Shown: positions 7,774 through 17,273 of the stretch, piece by piece
How positions within the stretch are numbered: position 1 is the stretch's first letter
Layout of the letters: every line of letters starts with the position of its first letter
Assembly (NCBI RefSeq): GCF_038397745.1
Contig: NZ_CP151636.1
Location: forward strand, 1,488,001-1,552,000
Length of the DNA stretch: 64,000 nt
Source of the DNA: Microbacterium sp. LWH11-1.2
GTDB lineage: Bacteria; Actinomycetota; Actinomycetes; Actinomycetales; Microbacteriaceae
Direction: 5' to 3'
Notes under the pieces: generated by a model
Database searches by the model: none
Told to the model about the DNA's origin: nothing
Seen by the model: only the letters and a program-made list of their open reading frames with translations
Translations under genes and position numbers: made by a program

Positions 7774-8472
7774 TCAGGACCAGTGCCCCGGGCGGGGGAG
7801 GGTGCGGTCGAGCACCTCGACGCCGGCCGGTGTGACGGATGCCGTGCAGTACAGCAGCGACTGCGTCGGGTAGCCGTGCGGCCGGTTGTCGCGGATGATC
7901 GCGCGGTCATCTTCCGGGGAAAGACGAGCGGATGCCGCCAGCAGTCCGACCCAGGTGTCGACCCAGTCGGCGTCGGCCGCCGCCGGGCCGAGCGCACGGA
8001 ACTCCGGCAGCCAGGTCGAGATGCGAGGGGTGGACGGGTCGTCGAGATCGTCGTGCGCGATCATGTGGGTTCCCGGCTCGATGGGAGTCGTCCGCAGGGC
8101 GGCTCCGTCCCAACTGAGCACGCGCGCGCCCTCCGGCTGCACCTCGAGAAGGTTGAACCCGTGCATCGGGAGCGGGGCTGACGGCGACCGCCCGGCGACG
8201 GACTCGAGGGCGAGCGTGCCGCGAGAGACCGCGCGATCCAGCGGCAGGCCGCCCACGTCCTCGCGGTTCAGCAGCACGGCGAGTCGACGCCGTTCCGGAT
8301 CGACCGCCAGCCAGGCGCCGCCGGCTCGACGATCGCGGATGCCGATCACGCCGGGATACCGTTCGGGCCACCACGGACCCAGCGCATCCCAGTCCCGCTC
8401 CGGGTCTTCGTCGCGCACCGCGAGCAGTCGCGCGCTTCCGGCCTCCGCCACATCGATCACGACCGTGCACAC
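7774..8472 (-). CDS. NRDE-family (TANGO2-like) protein
   Basis: This 232-residue protein starts MCTVVIDV and has an early AVRDEDPERDW segment in place of the classical N-R-D-E stretch. The LNREDVGG segment and later N, D and H-rich loops also follow the TANGO2/NRDE pattern, whose members are Ntn-hydrolase-like with the N-terminal Cys at position 2. The biochemical role of bacterial members is not settled; haem or lipid trafficking has been proposed for eukaryotic relatives. It is transcribed divergently from coaBC, with 56 bp between starts, and shows no link to purine breakdown. Confidence 0.75.
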   Translation of the reverse strand: MCTVVIDVAEAGSARLLAVRDEDPERDWDALGPWWPERYPGVIGIRDRRAGGAWLAVDPERRRLAVLLNREDVGGLPLDRAVSRGTLALESVAGRSPSAPLPMHGFNLLEVQPEGARVLSWDGAALRTTPIEPGTHMIAHDDLDDPSTPRISTWLPEFRALGPAAADADWVDTWVGLLAASARLSPEDDRAIIRDNRPHGYPTQSLLYCTASVTPAGVEVLDRTLPRPGHWS

Positions 8473-8528
8473 GCACGTCAGTCTAGGTCGTGCCCCTGGG
8501 GCGCGGATGCTGGGGCAGAATCAGACGT

Positions 8529-9743
8529 GTGAACATCGTCGTATCGGTAACGGGCGGCATCGCCGCGTACAAGACGGTGCACCTGGTGCGCCTGCTCACG
8601 AAGGCCGGTCACGACGTGACGGTGGTCCCGACGGAGGACGCGCTGCGTTTCGTCGGCACTCCGACCTGGGAGGCGATCAGCCGGCACCCGGTGACCACGA
8701 GCGTGCACGACGACGTCGCCAAGGTGCGCCACGTCGCCCTCGGCCAGGCGGCGGACCTGGTGATCGTGGCGCCGGCCACCGCGAACTCGATCGCGAAGAT
8801 GACGGCCGGCCTCGCGGACGACCTGTTCGGCACGACGCTGCTCGCGACCGAGGCCCCGGTCCTGATCGCGCCGGCGATGCACGCCGAGATGTGGCGGCAT
8901 GCGGCGACCCGCGCGAACATCGAGACGCTGCGCAGTCGCGGCGTGCACATCGTGGGTCCGGCGGACGGCGAGCTGGCCGGTGGTGACAGCGGTCCGGGGC
9001 GGATGTCGGAGCCGGAGGAGATCTTCGCCGCGGCACAGGCGCTGCTCGCACCGCGCGATCTGGAGGGCCTGCGCGTGGTCGTGTCGGCCGGCGGCACGAG
9101 AGAGCCGATCGATCCGGTCCGCTTCCTCGGCAACCGTTCGAGCGGCAGGCAGGGAGTCGCCGTCGCCGCGGAGGCAGCGGCGCGCGGAGCTGCGGTGGTG
9201 CTCGTGGCGGTCAACATCGCCGGTGACGTGCTCGCCGACGCCCGGCATCCGTCTGTCCGGATCGTGACGGCGGGATCTGCGGCCGAGCTCGCGGATGCCA
9301 TGACGGATGCCGCTGCCGACGCCGACGTGGTGATCATGGCCGCGGCTGTCGCCGATTTCCGTCCCGTCGCGGTGTCGGACCGCAAGCTCACCAAGGAGGG
9401 CGGCGGCATCCCGTCCATCGAGCTCGTCGAGAACCCCGACATCGTCGCGTCGCTGGTCGCGGGCCGTCGTCCGGGTCAGCTCGTCGTCGGGTTCGCCGCG
9501 GAGACGCCGGAGGACCAGGACGAGCTCATCGCCCGCGCGCGGCGCAAGCAGCAGCGCAAGGGAGTCGATCTGCTGGTCGTGAACGAGGTGGGCTGGGAGC
9601 GCGGCTTCGAGAGCGCCGACAATGCCGTGCACATCCTCGGGGCGGCCGGCGTGATCGCCGGAGAGGCTTCCGGGACGAAGCGGGCCGTCGCGGCGGCCGT
9701 CTGGGACGCCGTGCGCGGTACACTTTCGTCAGACAGAAGCTGA
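8529..9743 (+). CDS. coaBC: Bifunctional phosphopantothenoylcysteine decarboxylase / phosphopantothenate-cysteine ligase
   Basis: This 404-residue enzyme carries out two steps of coenzyme A synthesis: ligation of cysteine to phosphopantothenate and FMN-dependent decarboxylation. The N-terminal CoaC flavoprotein half opens with VSVTGGIAAYK and contains PAMHAEMW with the catalytic-type His and Met. The CoaB half from about residue 185 shows VSAGGTREPIDPVR and NRSSGRQG, the nucleotide-binding signature. A GTG start at 8529 removes 13 unlikely residues from the longer frame. It is a housekeeping gene inside the purine region. The operators for the next gene begin inside its last codons. Confidence 0.9.
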   Translation: MNIVVSVTGGIAAYKTVHLVRLLTKAGHDVTVVPTEDALRFVGTPTWEAISRHPVTTSVHDDVAKVRHVALGQAADLVIVAPATANSIAKMTAGLADDLFGTTLLATEAPVLIAPAMHAEMWRHAATRANIETLRSRGVHIVGPADGELAGGDSGPGRMSEPEEIFAAAQALLAPRDLEGLRVVVSAGGTREPIDPVRFLGNRSSGRQGVAVAAEAAARGAAVVLVAVNIAGDVLADARHPSVRIVTAGSAAELADAMTDAAADADVVIMAAAVADFRPVAVSDRKLTKEGGGIPSIELVENPDIVASLVAGRRPGQLVVGFAAETPEDQDELIARARRKQQRKGVDLLVVNEVGWERGFESADNAVHILGAAGVIAGEASGTKRAVAAAVWDAVRGTLSSDRS

Positions 9744-9773
9744 CTTCCGTAATGCGAAATTGACGATGCGGAA
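9719..9773 (+). promoter_or_regulatory. Promoter/operator region of the peroxiredoxin gene, three overlapping sites
   Basis: TTTCGTCAGACAGAA (9724-9738) and TTCCGTAATGCGAAA (9745-9759) have centres 21 bp apart. A third, half-conserved copy ends in GATGCGGAA (9759-9773). TACACT at 9719-9724 directly precedes the first site as a possible -10; no good -35 is seen. The sites match the operators before hyi, uraD and glcG, so the peroxiredoxin is predicted to be in the same regulon. Confidence 0.6.
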
Positions 9774-9790
9774 TCCTGAATGGAGAGATC

Positions 9791-10258
9791 ATGACCGAAC
9801 GACTCGTCCCCGGTGACGCCGCACCCGCCTTCACTCTTTCCGACGCCGACGGCGTCCCGACGTCGCTCGCCGATCACCGCGGCCGGAACGTGGTCGTCTA
9901 CTTCTACCCGAAGGCCGCGACGCCGGGCTGCACGACCGAGGCCTGCGACTTCCGTGACAGCCTCTCCTCGCTGGCCGCCGCCGGCTACACGGTGCTCGGG
10001 ATCTCGCCCGACGAGGTCGCGGACATCCGCGCCTTCGCCGACGCCGAAGCACTGACCTTCCCCCTCCTGGCCGACACGGACGCCGCCACGGCGCGCGCCT
10101 GGGGTGCATGGGGTGAGAAGACGGTGGGGGATCGGACGTTCGAGGGCGTCATCCGCTCGACCTTCGTGCTGGATGCCGACGGCATCGTGCAGCGCGCCGA
10201 GTACGGTGTCGACCCGACGGGGCACGTCGCTCGCCTTCGCGCCGAACTCGGTGTATGA
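9791..10258 (+). CDS. bcp: Thiol peroxidase of the Bcp/PrxQ family
   Basis: This 155-residue peroxiredoxin reduces H2O2 and organic peroxides using thioredoxin. The peroxidatic and resolving cysteines are in PGCTTEACDFRD (Cys47 and Cys52), the five-residue spacing of atypical two-Cys PrxQ enzymes. YFYPKAATPG precedes the motif as usual. ATG 9791 follows GGAGAG. It lies directly upstream of uraD and its promoter carries purine-regulon operators. That makes sense because urate oxidase, two genes on, makes H2O2 stoichiometrically. Confidence 0.92.
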   Translation: MTERLVPGDAAPAFTLSDADGVPTSLADHRGRNVVVYFYPKAATPGCTTEACDFRDSLSSLAAAGYTVLGISPDEVADIRAFADAEALTFPLLADTDAATARAWGAWGEKTVGDRTFEGVIRSTFVLDADGIVQRAEYGVDPTGHVARLRAELGV

Positions 10259-10264
10259 AGAGGG

Positions 10265-10331
10265 TTGACAAGCGCGCGACGAGTGCGCAGACTTGTTACA
10301 CATGCTGAAATAACAGTTCCGGCATACGGAA
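10265..10331 (+). promoter_or_regulatory. uraD-uraH-uricase promoter with paired operators
   Basis: TTGACA at 10265-10270 is followed, after a -10 region of weak match near 10288-10294, by TTACACATGCTGAAA (10296-10310) and TTCCGGCATACGGAA (10317-10331). The second site is the best palindrome in the window, with TTCCG/CGGAA arms. Centres are 21 bp apart. Confidence 0.65.
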
Positions 10332-10410
10332 AGTAGTGCTTCTCCTGGAGAAGAGTCAGTCGTCCGTATAGTCCTACGCGCCGGATGCCAGCATGTGCTG
10401 AGGATCAAAG

Positions 10411-10914
10411 ATGTTGCTCACGGAGTTCAACTCCTGCACGCACGACGTCGCCGTCCGTGTCGTGAAGCCCGCCTTGGACATTCCCCGCTGGTATGACGCG
10501 CTCATCGCCGGTCGGCCGTACGCGTCGATCGCGGAGCTGACGGAGGCCGCCGCACAGGTCGCGGCACCGCTCACCGCCGCCGAGATCGATGGTGCGCTCG
10601 CGCACCATCCGCGCATCGGCGAACGCGCCCAGGGCGAGAGCGCCGAGGCGGCCCTCGCCCGCAAGGAGCAGTCCGGCGTCGACGCCGCGGCCGCCGCGGC
10701 GCTGGCCGACGGCAACCGCGCCTACGAGGAGACGTTCGATCGCGTCTTCCTGGTGCGCGCAGCCGGCCGCTCAGCCGACGACATCCTCGCCCTGCTGCAG
10801 GAGCGGCTCGGCAACACCGCCGAACAGGAGCTGGCGGTCATCGACCAGCAGCTGCGCGAGATCGCGGCCCTGCGCCTGGCCGGGGCCATCGAGACAGAAG
10901 GAGCACGCGCATGA
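10411..10914 (+). CDS. uraD: OHCU decarboxylase (2-oxo-4-hydroxy-4-carboxy-5-ureidoimidazoline decarboxylase)
   Basis: This 167-residue enzyme gives the last step from urate to S-allantoin by stereospecific decarboxylation of OHCU. The family signature HHPRIGE at about residues 65-71 contains the catalytic histidine, and the EETFDRVFLVRAAGRS segment is also typical. ATG 10411 follows GAGGA. The stop overlaps the uraH start as ATGA, giving a tightly coupled uraD-uraH-uricase order that matches the order of chemical intermediates in reverse. Controlled by the operator pair about 80 bp upstream. Confidence 0.92.
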   Translation: MLLTEFNSCTHDVAVRVVKPALDIPRWYDALIAGRPYASIAELTEAAAQVAAPLTAAEIDGALAHHPRIGERAQGESAEAALARKEQSGVDAAAAAALADGNRAYEETFDRVFLVRAAGRSADDILALLQERLGNTAEQELAVIDQQLREIAALRLAGAIETEGARA

Positions 10915-11252
10915 GCGTCTCTCACGTGACCACCCACATCCTGGACACATCGATCGGGCGCCCCGCGCCCGGCGTCGCCGTCGTACTCGAGGCCCGAGAC
11001 GGCGACGGATGGGTCGGGATCGGTACGGGCCTCACCGATGCCGACGGACGGGTGAAAGACCTGGGCCCCGAGCGGCTGGAGAGCGGTGCCTACCGCCTCC
11101 GGTTCGACACGGGGACCTACTTCGCCGGCATCGAAACGGACACCTTCTTCCCGGAGGTGGTGCTGACCTTCCTGGTCGACACTGCGCAGGCGCACTACCA
11201 CGTGCCGCTGCTGCTCAGCCCGTTCGCCTATTCCACTTACCGAGGAAGCTGA
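10911..11252 (+). CDS. uraH: 5-hydroxyisourate hydrolase (transthyretin-like)
   Basis: This 113-residue HIU hydrolase opens the ring of 5-hydroxyisourate, the product of uricase, to give OHCU. It starts SHVTTHILDTSIGRPAPGV, containing the N-terminal active-site histidine motif, and ends in YRGS, the C-terminal tetrapeptide that separates true hydrolases from transthyretin. The length is standard. It overlaps uraD and ends 7 bp before the uricase start. Confidence 0.94.
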   Translation: MSVSHVTTHILDTSIGRPAPGVAVVLEARDGDGWVGIGTGLTDADGRVKDLGPERLESGAYRLRFDTGTYFAGIETDTFFPEVVLTFLVDTAQAHYHVPLLLSPFAYSTYRGS

Positions 11253-11259
11253 GAAGAAC

Positions 11260-12153
11260 ATGACGACCATCACCCTGGGCAAGAACCAGTACGGCAAGGC
11301 CGAGGTCCGCGTCGTGCGGGTCACGCGCGACACCGCCCGCCACGAGATCGAGGACCTCAACGTCACCTCGCAGCTGCGCGGCGACTTCGCCGACGCCCAC
11401 TTCACCGGCGACAACACGAACGTCGTCGCGACGGACACGCAGAAGAACACGGTCTACGCCTTCGCCAAGGACGGCATCGGCAGCCCCGAGGAGTACCTGC
11501 TGCGTCTCGGCCGTCACTTCACCGGCGAGTTCGACTGGGTGACCGGCGGTCGCTGGGAGGCGGAGCAGTACACGTGGGAGCGCATCCCCGTCGACGGTCA
11601 GGGCCACGACCACTCGTTCGTGCGCGGCGGCACGGAGACCAGGACCGCCCTCGTCGAGATCGACGGAGAGCAGACCACGGTCATCGCCGGCCTGACGGAC
11701 CTCAAGGTCCTCAAGTCCACCGAGAGCGGCTTCGTCGGCTACCCGAAGGACCGGTACACGACGCTGAAGGAGACGACCGACCGCATCCTCGCGACCTCGG
11801 TCACCGCCAAGTGGCGGTACAACCGCGCCGACATCGACTACAACGAGGTCTTCGCCGACGTCCGCCGCCTGCTGCTCGAGGGCTTCTCGGCCAACTACTC
11901 GTACGCGCTGCAGAACACGCTGCACGACATGGCCGAAGCTGTTCTCGAAGCGCACCCCGAGATCGACGAGATCCGCTTCTCCACGCCGAACAGCCACCAC
12001 TTCGTCGTGGACCTGTCGCCCTTCGGTCTGGAGAACCCGAACGAGGTGTTCTACGCCGCCGACCGCCCGTACGGCCTGATCGAGGCGTCGTTCCTCCGCG
12101 AAGGAGCGGATGCCGACCACCGCGTGTGGGACGGCGTCGCCGGCTTCTGCTGA
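11260..12153 (+). CDS. Urate oxidase (uricase)
   Basis: This 297-residue cofactor-free enzyme converts urate and O2 to 5-hydroxyisourate and H2O2. The catalytic lysine lies in LGKNQYGKAEVRVVRV near the N terminus, the threonine in VVATDTQKNTVYAFAKDG, and the histidine in NSHHFVVDLSPFG near the C terminus; all three triad elements are present. The length fits bacterial uricases. It is the third gene of the uraD operon and is followed by a strong hairpin. Confidence 0.95.
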   Translation: MTTITLGKNQYGKAEVRVVRVTRDTARHEIEDLNVTSQLRGDFADAHFTGDNTNVVATDTQKNTVYAFAKDGIGSPEEYLLRLGRHFTGEFDWVTGGRWEAEQYTWERIPVDGQGHDHSFVRGGTETRTALVEIDGEQTTVIAGLTDLKVLKSTESGFVGYPKDRYTTLKETTDRILATSVTAKWRYNRADIDYNEVFADVRRLLLEGFSANYSYALQNTLHDMAEAVLEAHPEIDEIRFSTPNSHHFVVDLSPFGLENPNEVFYAADRPYGLIEASFLREGADADHRVWDGVAGFC

Positions 12154-12178
12154 GCCGAACCCCGAGAGATCCCGAACA

Positions 12179-12214
12179 GGGGTGAGCCCGTTCCCGACGC
12201 ACCGGGCTCACCCC
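12179..12214 (+). terminator. Hairpin terminator after the uricase gene
   Basis: A perfect 12-bp stem, GGGGTGAGCCCG (12179-12190) and CGGGCTCACCCC (12203-12214), with a 12-nt loop, starts 26 bp after the uricase stop. There is no T tract, as is common in high-GC actinobacteria. It may end the operon or dampen read-through into the permease. Confidence 0.65.
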
Positions 12215-12281
12215 GACGTTCGTCATGCCCATCAACCGCACGCCCACCCCGAAGAGCGGGTCCCGGACAAGGAGGTCCCCG

Positions 12282-13709
12282 ATGTCTGAAGTACGCAGCT
12301 CCAAGAAGAAGAGGAACACGAACGAGACGAACCGACCGGAGGACGAGCGCCTCGGCGCCGGCACCGCCTTCACCTTCGGGCTCCAGCACGTGCTGACGAT
12401 GTACGGCGGCATCATCGCGCCGCCGCTCATCATCGGTGCCGCAGCCGGGCTCACACCCGCAGAGGTCGGAGTGCTCGTCGCCGCCTGCCTCTTCATGGGC
12501 GGCCTCGCGACGCTGCTGCAGACCCTCGGCATCCCGTTCTTCGGTTCGCAGCTGCCGCTCGTGCAGGGCGTCTCGTTCGCCGGTGTCGCGACCATGCTCG
12601 CGATCGTCAATCAGGGCAGCGGCCTGCCGGCCGTGTTCGGCGCGGTGATCGTCGCGTCCCTGATCGGACTGGTCATCGCGCCGTTCTTCGCGCAGATCGT
12701 GCGGTTCTTCCCGCCGGTCGTGACGGGCACCGTCATCACCATGATCGGGCTCTCGCTCGTGCCGGTCGCGGCCCGCTGGATCACCGGTGCGAACCCCGAT
12801 GCGCCGACCTACGCCGATCCGGTGTTCGTCGGCATCGCCGGGTTCACGCTGTTCGTGATCATGCTGCTGAGCAAGCTCGGCAACGCCACCATCTCGCGCC
12901 TGTCGATCCTGATCGCGATGGTCGTCGGAACGATCTTCGCTGCCCTCATCGGCAGGGCCGACTTCTCGAAGGTGCTCGAGGGACCGGTCTTCGCGTTCCC
13001 GACGCCGTTCGCCTTCGGTGTGCCGACGTTCGACCTCGCCGCGATCGTGTCGATGACGATCGTCGTGCTGGTGATCCTCACCGAGACCACGGCCGACATC
13101 ATCGCCGTCGCCGAGATCACGGGCTCGAAGGTCGATCGCAAGCGGATTGCCGCGGGCCTGCGCGCCGACATGGTGTCGAGCGCGATCTCGCCGATCTTCA
13201 ACTCCTTCACGCAGAGCGCGTTCGCGCAGAACGTCGGACTCGTCGCCGTGACGAAGATCAAGAGCCGCTACGCCGTGGCCGCGGGCGGCGTGATCCTCAT
13301 CATCCTCGGGTTGACCCCGATCCTCGGCCGGGTGGTCGCGGCTGTGCCCACCGCCGTGCTCGGCGGCGCCGGTCTCGTGCTGTTCGGGACCGTCACCGCC
13401 AGCGGCATCCGCACTCTCTCCAAGGTGAAGTACGACGGCAACATGAACCTCATCATCGTCGCCGCGTCACTGTCGTTCGGCGTGCTGCCCGAGGTGAACC
13501 ACGACATCTACTCGAACTTCCCGACGTGGTTCCAGGTCATCTTCGGCTCGGGCATCAGCTCGGCCGCGATCATGGCGATCGTGCTGAACCTCGTGTTCAA
13601 CCACTTCAGCAAAGGCACCCCGGAGGACCCGTCGGTGTTCGCGGCGAGTCCCGTGCGGGCGGTGAAGACCGACGTCATCCGCGTGCTCCGCGACGGGCGA
13701 CGGCGCTGA
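12282..13709 (+). CDS. NCS2-family urate/xanthine permease
   Basis: This 475-residue nucleobase:cation symporter-2 protein has about 14 hydrophobic segments. Early FGLQHVLTMYGGIIAPPLIIG is the conserved QH-containing start of bacterial urate/xanthine transporters. A QLPLVQGVSFAGVATM segment, an ETTADIIAVAEITG segment and SAFAQNVGLVA follow. ATG 12282 is chosen for its AAGGAGG site; the frame is open upstream but not hydrophobic. Next to uricase, urate is the likeliest substrate. It is closely similar in layout to the second permease at 31767, probably a paralogue. Confidence 0.9.
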   Translation: MSEVRSSKKKRNTNETNRPEDERLGAGTAFTFGLQHVLTMYGGIIAPPLIIGAAAGLTPAEVGVLVAACLFMGGLATLLQTLGIPFFGSQLPLVQGVSFAGVATMLAIVNQGSGLPAVFGAVIVASLIGLVIAPFFAQIVRFFPPVVTGTVITMIGLSLVPVAARWITGANPDAPTYADPVFVGIAGFTLFVIMLLSKLGNATISRLSILIAMVVGTIFAALIGRADFSKVLEGPVFAFPTPFAFGVPTFDLAAIVSMTIVVLVILTETTADIIAVAEITGSKVDRKRIAAGLRADMVSSAISPIFNSFTQSAFAQNVGLVAVTKIKSRYAVAAGGVILIILGLTPILGRVVAAVPTAVLGGAGLVLFGTVTASGIRTLSKVKYDGNMNLIIVAASLSFGVLPEVNHDIYSNFPTWFQVIFGSGISSAAIMAIVLNLVFNHFSKGTPEDPSVFAASPVRAVKTDVIRVLRDGRRR

Positions 13710-13717
13710 ACAGGATG

Positions 13718-14464
13718 TCAGCCGCGGCCGCCGAAGGGCATGCCCGCCGCCGCGACGGTGAGGGTCGAGATGTTCGACTCGGCCGGCAGCTGCGCCATGA
13801 ACAGCACGGCGCGCGCGGCATCCGCCACATCGAACGTCGGCTCCACGCGTCGCGATCCGTCGGGCTGGAGTGCGCCGGAACCGACGCCGAGATCGCTCAT
13901 GATCGACGTGCGGGCGTTGCCGATGTCGATCTGTCCGCACGAGATGCCGTGCGCCCGGCCGTCGAGATCGATCGACTTCGTCAGACCGCTGATCGCGTGC
14001 TTGCTCACCGTGTACGCGACAGACAGCGGCCGCGGCACGTGCGCCGAGATCGATCCGTTGTTGATGATGCGGCCGCCGGAGGGCTGCTGCGCGATCATCG
14101 CGCGCATCGCGGCCCGCGCGCAGAGCAGCGACCCCGTGAGGTTCACGTCGAGGGTGCGCTGCCAGTCGTCGAGCGAGATCTCCGCGGCGGATGCCGTCGG
14201 CCCGAAGGCTCCGGCGTTGTTGAACAGCACGTCCACCCGCCCCCACTCCGCCACGGTACGGGCGAAGAGGGTCTCGACCTCGGCCTCGACGGTGACGTCG
14301 GTGGGCACGACGAGCGCGTCGGGGTGGCCGTCGGCCGTCTCGTGCAGGGCGTCCTCGCGACGTCCTGCGAGCGCCACCCGGAAGCCTGCCTCGAGCAGGG
14401 CGCGGGAGACCGCGCGGCCGATACCCGAACCCGCGCCTGTCACGACGGCGATGCGTCCGCTCAT
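13718..14464 (-). CDS. Short-chain dehydrogenase/reductase
   Basis: This 248-residue classical SDR has TGAGSGIG for NAD(P) binding near the N terminus, NNAG near residue 85, and the catalytic Ser with YTVSK (Tyr and Lys spaced YxxxK). ATG 14464 follows GGAGGTGTCGGC, which excludes a longer upstream frame. It converges on the permease (8 bp between stops) and is divergent from aceE (70 bp between starts). The substrate cannot be read from the sequence. Confidence 0.88.
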   Translation of the reverse strand: MSGRIAVVTGAGSGIGRAVSRALLEAGFRVALAGRREDALHETADGHPDALVVPTDVTVEAEVETLFARTVAEWGRVDVLFNNAGAFGPTASAAEISLDDWQRTLDVNLTGSLLCARAAMRAMIAQQPSGGRIINNGSISAHVPRPLSVAYTVSKHAISGLTKSIDLDGRAHGISCGQIDIGNARTSIMSDLGVGSGALQPDGSRRVEPTFDVADAARAVLFMAQLPAESNISTLTVAAAGMPFGGRG

Positions 14465-14534
14465 GCCGACACCTCCGGAATCTGATCCGCTGCCCACGAG
14501 GCAGACTCCTCCATCTAACAAGAAGGGCCGTACC

Positions 14535-17267
14535 GTGACCGACAATCGCGCCTCCGCCGTCACATCCGCCGACCTCGACGCTGCCGACCTCGATCCCGAG
14601 GAGACGGCGGAGTGGCTGGAGTCCCTCGACGCGCTCATCAGCGAACGCGGCGCCGAGCGCGGCGACCACATCGTGCGCACCCTCGTCGATCGCGCCGGCC
14701 TCCGCGCCCAGCCGACCGTGGCGGGCGAGCCGACGGTGACGACCGACTACGTGAACACGATCGCCGCCGCCGATGAGCCCGAGTACCCCGGTGACGAGGA
14801 GCTGGAGCGGCGCTACCGCGCCTGGATGCGCTGGAACGCCGCGGTCATGGTGCATCGCGCGCAGCGTCCGGGCATCGGGGTCGGCGGGCACATCTCCACC
14901 TATGCCGGGGCGGCGACCCTGTACGAGGTGGGCTTCAACCACTTCTTCCGCGGCAAGGACCACCCGGGCGGCGGCGATCAGATCTACTTCCAGGGTCACG
15001 CCTCGCCCGGCATGTACGCCCGCGCCTTCCTCGAGGGGCGCCTCGGCGAGGAGGACCTCGACGGCTTCCGCCAGGAGAAGTCGCGCGAGGGGCACGCACT
15101 GTCGTCGTACCCGCACCCGCGCCTGATGCCGGAGTTCTGGGAGTTCCCGACCGTGTCGATGGGCATCGGCCCGATGAACGCGATCTACCAGGCGCAGTCG
15201 AACAGGTACCTGCAGGGCCGCGGGCTCACGGACACATCCGACCAGCACGTCTGGGCGTTCCTCGGCGACGGCGAGATGGACGAGCCGGAATCCCGCGGGC
15301 TCCTGCAGCTCGCCGCGAACGAAGGCCTCGACAACCTCACGTTCGTCGTGAACTGCAACCTGCAGCGGCTGGACGGCCCGGTCCGCGGCAACGGCAAGAT
15401 CATCCAGGAGCTGGAGGGGTTCTTCCGCGGCGCCGGGTGGAACGTGATCAAGGTCATCTGGGGTCGGGAGTGGGACGACCTGCTCGCGCGCGACGAGGAC
15501 GGCGCCCTGGTCGACATCATGAACAGCACCCTCGACGGGGATTACCAGACCTACAAGGCGGAGTCGGGGGCGTTCATCCGGGAGAACTTCTTCGGTCGCG
15601 ACCCTCGGGCGCGTGCCCTGGTCGACGGCCTCGCCGACGACGACATCTGGCGCCTCCGGCGGGGCGGGCACGACTACCGCAAGGTGTACGCGGCGTACCA
15701 GCAGGCGCTCGCGCACAACGGGCGTCCCACGGTCATCCTGGTGAAGACGGTCAAGGGGTACGGCCTCGGCCCGCGCTTCGAGGCGCGCAACGCGACGCAC
15801 CAGATGAAGAAGCTGACGCTGCAGGATCTCAAGGACTTCCGCGATCATCTCCGCGTGCCGATCACCGACGCGCAACTCGAGGCCGACCCGTACCTGCCGC
15901 CCTACTACCACCCCGGCGCGGACGCTCCGGAGATCGCGTACCTGCGCGAACGCCGTCGCGCACTCGGCGGCTTCCTGCCGGAGCGCCGCTCGGCGCACGA
16001 GCCGATCGCACTGCCCGACCCGAAGGCGTACGAGGTCGCGGCTCGCGGCTCGGGCACGCAGCAGGCGGCGACGACCATGGCCTTCGTCCGGGTGCTGAAG
16101 GACCTGATGCGCGACCCCGGGTTCGGTCAGCGGATCGTGCCGATCATCCCCGATGAGGCCCGAACCTTCGGCATGGACGCGTTCTTCCCGACCGCGAAGA
16201 TCTACAACCCGAAGGGTCAGAACTACCTGGCGGTCGATCGTGACATCGTGCTGTCCTACAAGGAGTCGACGTCGGGGCAGATCTTGCACGTCGGCATCAA
16301 CGAGGCGGGATCCATCGCCGCGTTCACGGCGGCGGGAACGGCCTATGCGACCCACGGCGTGCCGCTGATCCCGGTGTACGTGTTCTACTCGATGTTCGGC
16401 TTCCAGCGCACCGGCGACTCGATCTGGGCCGCGGCCGACCAGATGACCCGCGGCTTCCTGATCTCCGCCACGGCGGGACGCACGACGCTGACCGGGGAGG
16501 GGCTGCAGCACGCCGACGGCCACTCGCCGCTGCTCGCCGCGACGAACCCGGCGGTCGTCACGTACGACCCGGCATTCGGGTACGAGATCGGCCACATCAT
16601 GCGCGCCGGCATCGAGCGGATGTACGGACCGGACTCGACCGACCGCAACCGCATCTACAACCTCATGGTCTACAACGAGCCGATCGTGCAGCCCGCCGAG
16701 CCCGAAGGCGTCGATGTCGCCGGCATCCTCGGCGGCATCCATCGCATCTCACCGGTGGAGTCGCCGCGCACCCATCTGCTGGCGTCGGGCATCGGCGTGG
16801 CATGGGCGCTGGAGGCGCAGCGGCTGCTGCGTGACGACTGGGGTGTCGCGGCCGACGTGTGGTCGGTGACCTCCTGGACGGAGCTGCGCCGCGACGCCGT
16901 CGCGGCAGAGGAGGAGGCGTTCCTGCACCCGGAGCGCGGCATCCGCACCCCGTTCCTGCAGACGCAGCTCGCCGGCGCCGAGGGGCCGATCGTCGCCGTC
17001 AGCGACTACGCCAAGGACCTGCCCGATCAGGTGCGCCCGTTCGTGAAGAACGACTGGGCGACGCTCGGCGCCGACGGCTTCGGGTTCTCGGACACGCGAG
17101 CCGCGGCGCGGCGGTTCTTCAAGATCGACAGCGCGTCGATCGTCGTTCGCACCCTGCAGCTGCTCGCCGCACGCGGAGAGGTGGATGCCTCAGCGCCCGC
17201 GCAGGCCGCCGAGCGCTATCGCCTGCACGACGTGAACGCCGGCACGAGCGGTTCGGATGCCGAGTAG
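14535..17267 (+). CDS. aceE: Pyruvate dehydrogenase E1 component, homodimeric type
   Basis: This 910-residue thiamine-diphosphate enzyme decarboxylates pyruvate and loads acetyl groups on E2. Features seen: [20 protein letters not shown] with the conserved active-site His, the [10 protein letters not shown] stretch followed by a downstream Asn that forms the ThDP/Mg motif (GDG...NCN), and [16 protein letters not shown] in the pyrimidine domain. A GTG start at 14535 follows AGAAGGG. Length is normal for actinobacterial AceE. No E2 or E3 gene is adjacent. Next to malic enzyme and the AllR-like regulator, it may help burn pyruvate derived from glyoxylate. Confidence 0.93.
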   Translation: MTDNRASAVTSADLDAADLDPEETAEWLESLDALISERGAERGDHIVRTLVDRAGLRAQPTVAGEPTVTTDYVNTIAAADEPEYPGDEELERRYRAWMRWNAAVMVHRAQRPGIGVGGHISTYAGAATLYEVGFNHFFRGKDHPGGGDQIYFQGHASPGMYARAFLEGRLGEEDLDGFRQEKSREGHALSSYPHPRLMPEFWEFPTVSMGIGPMNAIYQAQSNRYLQGRGLTDTSDQHVWAFLGDGEMDEPESRGLLQLAANEGLDNLTFVVNCNLQRLDGPVRGNGKIIQELEGFFRGAGWNVIKVIWGREWDDLLARDEDGALVDIMNSTLDGDYQTYKAESGAFIRENFFGRDPRARALVDGLADDDIWRLRRGGHDYRKVYAAYQQALAHNGRPTVILVKTVKGYGLGPRFEARNATHQMKKLTLQDLKDFRDHLRVPITDAQLEADPYLPPYYHPGADAPEIAYLRERRRALGGFLPERRSAHEPIALPDPKAYEVAARGSGTQQAATTMAFVRVLKDLMRDPGFGQRIVPIIPDEARTFGMDAFFPTAKIYNPKGQNYLAVDRDIVLSYKESTSGQILHVGINEAGSIAAFTAAGTAYATHGVPLIPVYVFYSMFGFQRTGDSIWAAADQMTRGFLISATAGRTTLTGEGLQHADGHSPLLAATNPAVVTYDPAFGYEIGHIMRAGIERMYGPDSTDRNRIYNLMVYNEPIVQPAEPEGVDVAGILGGIHRISPVESPRTHLLASGIGVAWALEAQRLLRDDWGVAADVWSVTSWTELRRDAVAAEEEAFLHPERGIRTPFLQTQLAGAEGPIVAVSDYAKDLPDQVRPFVKNDWATLGADGFGFSDTRAAARRFFKIDSASIVVRTLQLLAARGEVDASAPAQAAERYRLHDVNAGTSGSDAE

Positions 17268-17273
17268 CCGGTG

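Noticed and set aside
13740..14534. In-frame extension of aceE over the SDR gene
   Set aside because: The upstream part of the frame is antisense to a clear SDR gene and has no E1 sequence; GTG 14535 with AGAAGGG is the supported start.
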